From a bacterium (GTDB taxonomy: Bacteria > Myxococcota_A > Bradymonadia > UBA7976 > UBA1532): a stretch of DNA of 64,000 nucleotides. The notes under the pieces were generated by a model. That model searched no databases, had not been told where the DNA came from, and saw only the letters and a list, made by a program, of their open reading frames with translations. The position numbers and the translations under genes are program-made. Location of the stretch: the NCBI GenBank assembly GCA_030427205.1, contig JAUHXC010000001.1, positions 992,001 through 1,056,000 on the forward strand, in the 5' to 3' direction. This document shows positions 60,804 to 64,000 of this stretch, piece by piece. Every line of letters begins with the position of its first letter. Position 1 is the stretch's first letter.

Positions 60804-61462
60804 CCGTGATCCTCGACGACCCGGCCCCGCTCGAGCCGGATGATGCGCTTGCCCACCGCGCGCATCAGCTGCACGTCATGGGTCGCCACCAGCACCGTCG
60901 TGCCGCGGATGTGGGCGTCGGTGAAGAGATCCATGATGTCGCGGGACAGCGCGGCGTCCAGGTTGCCGGTGGGCTCGTCGGCGAGCACCACCGCCGGCTC
61001 GCCCACCAGCGCGCGGGCGATGGCCACCCGCTGCTGCTCGCCGCCCGACAGCCGCAGGGGCAGGGCGTCCATCTTGTGGCCCAGCCCCACCTGACGCAGC
61101 ACCTGCTCCACCCGCGGGCGGATGCGGCTGCGCGGCTGGCCGAGCACCTCGAGGGCGAAGGCGACGTTGTCGAAGACCGAGCGCCGGGGCAGCAGGCGAA
61201 AGTCCTGAAAGACCACCCCCACGTTGCGCCGCAGGATGGGCACGCTGCTCGCCCGCAGGCGGCTCAGGTCGTGGCCGGCGACGAGGATGCGCCCGTCGGT
61301 GGGCCGCTCGGCGGCGAAGAGCAGCTTGAGCAGGGTGCTCTTGCCCGCGCCCGACGGCCCGGTGACGAACGCGAACTCGCCCTTGTCGAGCCGCAGCGAG
61401 ACGTCCGACAGCGCCGGCTCGTCGCGCCCGTAGCGCTTGGTGACGTGAAACAGCCGGATCAA
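60800..61462 (-). CDS. ftsE: Cell-division ATP-binding protein FtsE
   Basis: 220 residues. Walker [13 protein letters not shown], signature [15 protein letters not shown], Walker [13 protein letters not shown] and the H-loop [11 protein letters not shown] are complete. The beginning [18 protein letters not shown] and [21 protein letters not shown] are typical of FtsE. ATP hydrolysis drives FtsX. It follows the 217-aa gene by 6 bp, and its stop overlaps ftsX. This is the head of the division part of the operon. Confidence 0.95.
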   Translation of the reverse strand: MIRLFHVTKRYGRDEPALSDVSLRLDKGEFAFVTGPSGAGKSTLLKLLFAAERPTDGRILVAGHDLSRLRASSVPILRRNVGVVFQDFRLLPRRSVFDNVAFALEVLGQPRSRIRPRVEQVLRQVGLGHKMDALPLRLSGGEQQRVAIARALVGEPAVVLADEPTGNLDAALSRDIMDLFTDAHIRGTTVLVATHDVQLMRAVGKRIIRLERGRVVEDHG

Positions 61463-61468
61463 GGTGGA

Positions 61469-62122
61469 TCAGCGCACGGGATCGTCTTCGAGCAGGTAGG
61501 CCAGCGTGACCGGGTCGAGCTGCAGCGGCCGCAAGAGCCGCGAGGGGAACTGCAGCGGGCCGTCGTCGATCAGCTCGGCGTCCCCCTCGACCTCGATCAG
61601 ATCGCCGTCGTCGACGTCCATGACCTGGGTATCGCCGAAGGACTGCGTGCGCCGCGGGCCGGTGTCGGCTTTGCCGCCGCGCTTGCTCGGCAGCGGCGGC
61701 GGGCGCTTCGTGCCGACGGCCTTGGTCGGCCCCAGGCTCGGCGGGCCGCCGCCGGGCAGCTTGTTGGCCCGCCCGCCGGGCTTGAAGCCGCCCTTGCCTT
61801 TGCCTCGGCCCTTGTCGCCCACGAGCGGGACGTCGTCGCGGCTCGGGCGGCCGCGGCTGGCGCTGAGGATCTCCTTGGCGAACTCACCCGACAGCAGCGA
61901 CTTGATCATGCCCCGGTGCTGGGCGCGGGCGATCTCGGTGAGGTGGCTCTCGAGGTCGTCGCGGCCGAGTGCGTCGCGGTACTCCGTCTTGCGGCTGTTG
62001 ATGATCGTGCCGCCGATGAAGCAGTGGGTGATGATCCACGGGTTGTCGACCCCCGAGTCCTCGGTCTGCACGTGGTAGACCTTGCCGTTGTACTCGTGGT
62101 TCGTATTGAGGCCGAGGATCAT
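61469..62122 (-). CDS. Conserved hypothetical protein with NHEYNGKVYHVQTEDSG motif
   Basis: 217 residues. Conserved N-terminal 90 residues: LNTNHEYNGKVYHVQTEDSG, then WIITHCFIGGTIINSRKTEY and HLTEIARAQHRGMIKSLL. A long basic/Pro/Gly linker (about 95-165) and an acidic segment (MDVDDGDLIEVEGDAELIDDG) lead to a C-terminal PLQLDPVTLAYLLED. I recall related sequences in Myxococcota but no function. Its start overlaps murI's stop and ftsE follows, suggesting a link to envelope growth or division; inference only. Soluble, no signal. Confidence 0.65.
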   Translation of the reverse strand: MILGLNTNHEYNGKVYHVQTEDSGVDNPWIITHCFIGGTIINSRKTEYRDALGRDDLESHLTEIARAQHRGMIKSLLSGEFAKEILSASRGRPSRDDVPLVGDKGRGKGKGGFKPGGRANKLPGGGPPSLGPTKAVGTKRPPPLPSKRGGKADTGPRRTQSFGDTQVMDVDDGDLIEVEGDAELIDDGPLQFPSRLLRPLQLDPVTLAYLLEDDPVR

Positions 62123-62955
62123 GAGCCCTCCCGCAGGTCCACATGGGTCATCGGGGGCAGGCGCTCGCCGCCCCAGAACCGTTGCGCCACCGCCGAGGCC
62201 CGCCGGGGATGATCGGTGAGGAACATCCGCGGCGCAGCGCGCGCGCCCGCCCGGCGCAGGCCGTGGCGGTCGAGCACCCGGGCGACGTCGTCGGCGGTGG
62301 CCCGGGCCGAGTCGACCAGCGCCACGTGCGGCCCGATCAGATCGTCCACCGCCGCCCGGATCGCCCCGCGCAACAGCGGATAGTGGGTACAGCCCAGGAT
62401 GATCGTGTCAACCCCCGTGTCCACCAGCGGCGCGAGGTACTCCCGGGCGACCATGTGGGTCACCGGGTGGTCGAACCAGCCCTCCTCGGCGAGCGGCACC
62501 AGCAGCGGACACGCGATCTGGTGCACCGCCCGCCCCGGCGCGCGGCGCTCGATGGCGCGGCGATAGGCGTTCGAGGCCACGGTCACCGGCGTCGCCAGCA
62601 CCGCGACGGCGCCGCCCTTCGAAGCGTCGAGCGCCGCCCGCGCCCCGGGGCCGATCACCCCGACCACCGGCACCGTCTCCCCCTCGGCGAGCTCGCCGAT
62701 GGCGTGGGCCGAGACAGTATTGCAGGCGACGACGATCAGCTTGACCCCCTGCTTGCGCAGGAAGTCGGCGATCGAGACCGCGTAGCGCACCACGGTGGCG
62801 GGGGAGCGGGTGCCGTAGGGCACCCGGGCGGTATCGCCGAAGTAGATCAGCCGCTCGTCGGGCAGGTGGGCGTCGATGGCGGCGGCGACGGTCAGCCCGC
62901 CGAGGCCGGAGTCGAACACCCCGATGGGGGCATCGGGGTCGAGGGTGTGCGGCAC
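62119..62955 (-). CDS. murI: Glutamate racemase
   Basis: 278 residues from a GTG with GAGG five bases upstream; the longer open frame has an implausible Arg/Ala/Ser N-terminus. Racemase motifs: IGVFDSGLGGLTV, FGDTARVPYG, catalytic Cys78 (VVACNTVSA) and Cys189 (ILGCTHYPLL). Supplies D-glutamate for peptidoglycan precursors. Placed just ahead of the division operon, so wall-precursor supply and division are co-expressed. ATGA overlap with the following gene. Complete, and normal length for the family. Confidence 0.93.
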   Translation of the reverse strand: MPHTLDPDAPIGVFDSGLGGLTVAAAIDAHLPDERLIYFGDTARVPYGTRSPATVVRYAVSIADFLRKQGVKLIVVACNTVSAHAIGELAEGETVPVVGVIGPGARAALDASKGGAVAVLATPVTVASNAYRRAIERRAPGRAVHQIACPLLVPLAEEGWFDHPVTHMVAREYLAPLVDTGVDTIILGCTHYPLLRGAIRAAVDDLIGPHVALVDSARATADDVARVLDRHGLRRAGARAAPRMFLTDHPRRASAVAQRFWGGERLPPMTHVDLREGS

Positions 62956-62977
62956 GAACGCCTCGCCTGAGGTGGAT

Positions 62978-64000
62978 TCAGCGGCACACCGTGAAGCCGA
63001 AGCTCTCCACGTTGTTGTCGCCGCCGACCTCACGATAGCTCACCGACACCTCGATTGTGGAGACCACCGGGAAGTCGGGCGCGCCGGCGGTATCGAAGAC
63101 CGCGTAGGTATGGCGCGCGGCGAGCGGGTACTCCACCCGGCCGTCGCCGACGAAGTACATCGGCTCCTCGGTGAGCGGGTGCGGCTGCACGATGGGGTCG
63201 CCCTCTTCGTCGACCCGCACGAAGCAGCGGTTGATGTAGTCGAAGCCGTCGCGGTCGGTCTCCAGCGCGCCGTCGGTGCTGATCGAGGTGGTGCCCTCTT
63301 CGTAGCCGTCGAGGCAGTTGCCGTTGCGGTCGGCGAAGCGGGTCTCGAGCACCACCGAGCCGAACGCGTCGAGGTAGAAGTCCGACGGCGGGCAGTCGGC
63401 GTTGAAGTTCGGCCGGCGGGCGCAGCCCAGCTCTTCGAGGCAGTAGCTGTAGATCGGGCGGATCTCGGGGTCGAGCGGGTCGACGTGCAGGTTGCCGACC
63501 CACAGCACCAGGGTGCTGTCCCAGATCTCGGTGTCGCCGTCCCAGGTGCCGTTGGGCGGGCTCCAGACCCCGTCGCGGTCGGTATCGCGGAAGTCCTCGA
63601 TGATGCGGGCGATCTCGTCGTTGTCGTAGCGGCCGTTGTCGTTGACGTCGACGAACGGCTCGCCCAGATCCTGCTCGGGGGTCACGAAGTCGATCCCGTC
63701 GGTGTAGATCTTGTTGCCGTCGACGTCGGTGAACGCCTCTTCGCCGCGGGTGACCGCCACCAGCCGCACCAGCCCGTCCCGCGGGTTGAAGATGCCGTCG
63801 TGGCCGTTGGCGATCTCGTAGGGCAGGGGGGAGGTGTCGTAGGGCGCCCGCGGGCCGATGCGGTGGGCCGTGCGGGCCACGCCGAACTCGTCGCCCACCG
63901 ACTCCTGGGTCACGCTGCCCGCCTCGGTGAGGAAGAACGCGCGGGTCGAGATGTCGGCCTGGCCGCCGATGCGGTCGGCGAGCTGCACGGTGCACTCGGT
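62978..64000 (-). CDS. C-terminal part of a large Asp-rich, EF-loop-bearing surface-type protein (truncated by window edge)
   Basis: 340 residues visible; the frame is open to base 64000, so the start is outside. Not recognised. It has several Asp-rich loops that resemble calcium sites (DTDRDGVWSPPNG, DVNDNGRYDND, DRNGNCLDGYE) and scattered Cys (LGCARRP, NADCPP, VCR at the end). Probably extracellular or periplasmic, given Cys and calcium-type loops, but the signal peptide is outside the window. The stop lies 22 bp before the start of murI; whether it shares that transcript is unknown. Confidence 0.6.
   Translation of the reverse strand, partial: TECTVQLADRIGGQADISTRAFFLTEAGSVTQESVGDEFGVARTAHRIGPRAPYDTSPLPYEIANGHDGIFNPRDGLVRLVAVTRGEEAFTDVDGNKIYTDGIDFVTPEQDLGEPFVDVNDNGRYDNDEIARIIEDFRDTDRDGVWSPPNGTWDGDTEIWDSTLVLWVGNLHVDPLDPEIRPIYSYCLEELGCARRPNFNADCPPSDFYLDAFGSVVLETRFADRNGNCLDGYEEGTTSISTDGALETDRDGFDYINRCFVRVDEEGDPIVQPHPLTEEPMYFVGDGRVEYPLAARHTYAVFDTAGAPDFPVVSTIEVSVSYREVGGDNNVESFGFTVCR

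Overview
The window is very G+C-rich with densely packed genes. It looks like a chromosomal segment of a myxobacterium-like member of the Myxococcota (former Deltaproteobacteria). Supporting signs are a surface protein ending in a MYXO-CTERM-type anchor (Cys-Gly-Cys, hydrophobic helix, Arg run), PEGA/TPR, FHA and Ser/Thr-kinase proteins, an HDOD protein, Cys-rich and thrombospondin-type-3 lipoproteins, and an NtrC-type two-component pair. Neither end is a natural boundary: the first and last genes run off the window. No rRNA, tRNA or CRISPR array was found.

Layout. (1) 1-12094, plus strand: the tail end of a contractile-injection-system (phage-tail-like) locus with baseplate J, a PASTA-fused tail protein I and a conserved structural protein. 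These are followed by two zinc-ribbon/FHA proteins (one with a vWA-like domain), a TPR/PEGA protein, a large propeller lipoprotein and a Ser/Thr kinase. (2) 12095-21934: a 593-bp spacer, a PKD-repeat surface protein, an orphan membrane-fusion lipoprotein joined to an Opp/Dpp-type ATPase, a receiver-HDOD protein and a secreted protein. (3) 22082-24678, minus: a sigma54 response regulator and membrane histidine kinase. (4) 24806-29866, minus: a candidate operon with a jacalin-type lectin protein (possible pore-forming C-terminus) and two paralogous Vps62-domain/seven-bladed-propeller proteins. I consider this the most likely undescribed protein system here. (5) 30271-39080, housekeeping: RNase D, hemB, fur, ppx/gppA, a flavoprotein/polyferredoxin fusion, a LysM membrane protein and two Hsp20 genes.

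(6) 39081-43060, accessory: a terminator, a 15-bp tandem repeat, an unknown 325-aa protein, a roughly 500-bp non-coding array of 42-bp repeats that switches orientation, a divergent XRE/148-aa pair around an AT-rich operator, and a two-gene nucleotidyltransferase cassette resembling a toxin-antitoxin pair. (7) 43119-50316: a lipoprotein with about 22 copies of a 19-residue Cys repeat, an acyl-CoA dehydrogenase, an lspA-lgt-lgt lipoprotein-maturation operon and an Nfu-like Fe-S protein. (8) 50422-56356: a degenerate REP-type transposase relative, a sterol-desaturase-family enzyme, and a MarR/SlyA regulator divergent from a fadA-fadB-like beta-oxidation operon, with a perfect SlyA-type palindrome between them. 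(9) 56406-64000, minus: the division/envelope operon ftsE-ftsX-envC-ctpA-yibQ preceded by murI and a small conserved gene, nearly all joined by ATGA overlaps, and the C-terminal end of an unknown Asp-rich protein.

How they fit together: lipoprotein processing (lspA, two lgt) matches the several lipoproteins encoded here, and the FHA/kinase cluster could regulate the neighbouring contractile apparatus by phosphorylation. The lectin/Vps62 cassette and the repeat/XRE/nucleotidyltransferase stretch are the accessory parts. All functions are inferred from reading the sequence; no database search was possible.
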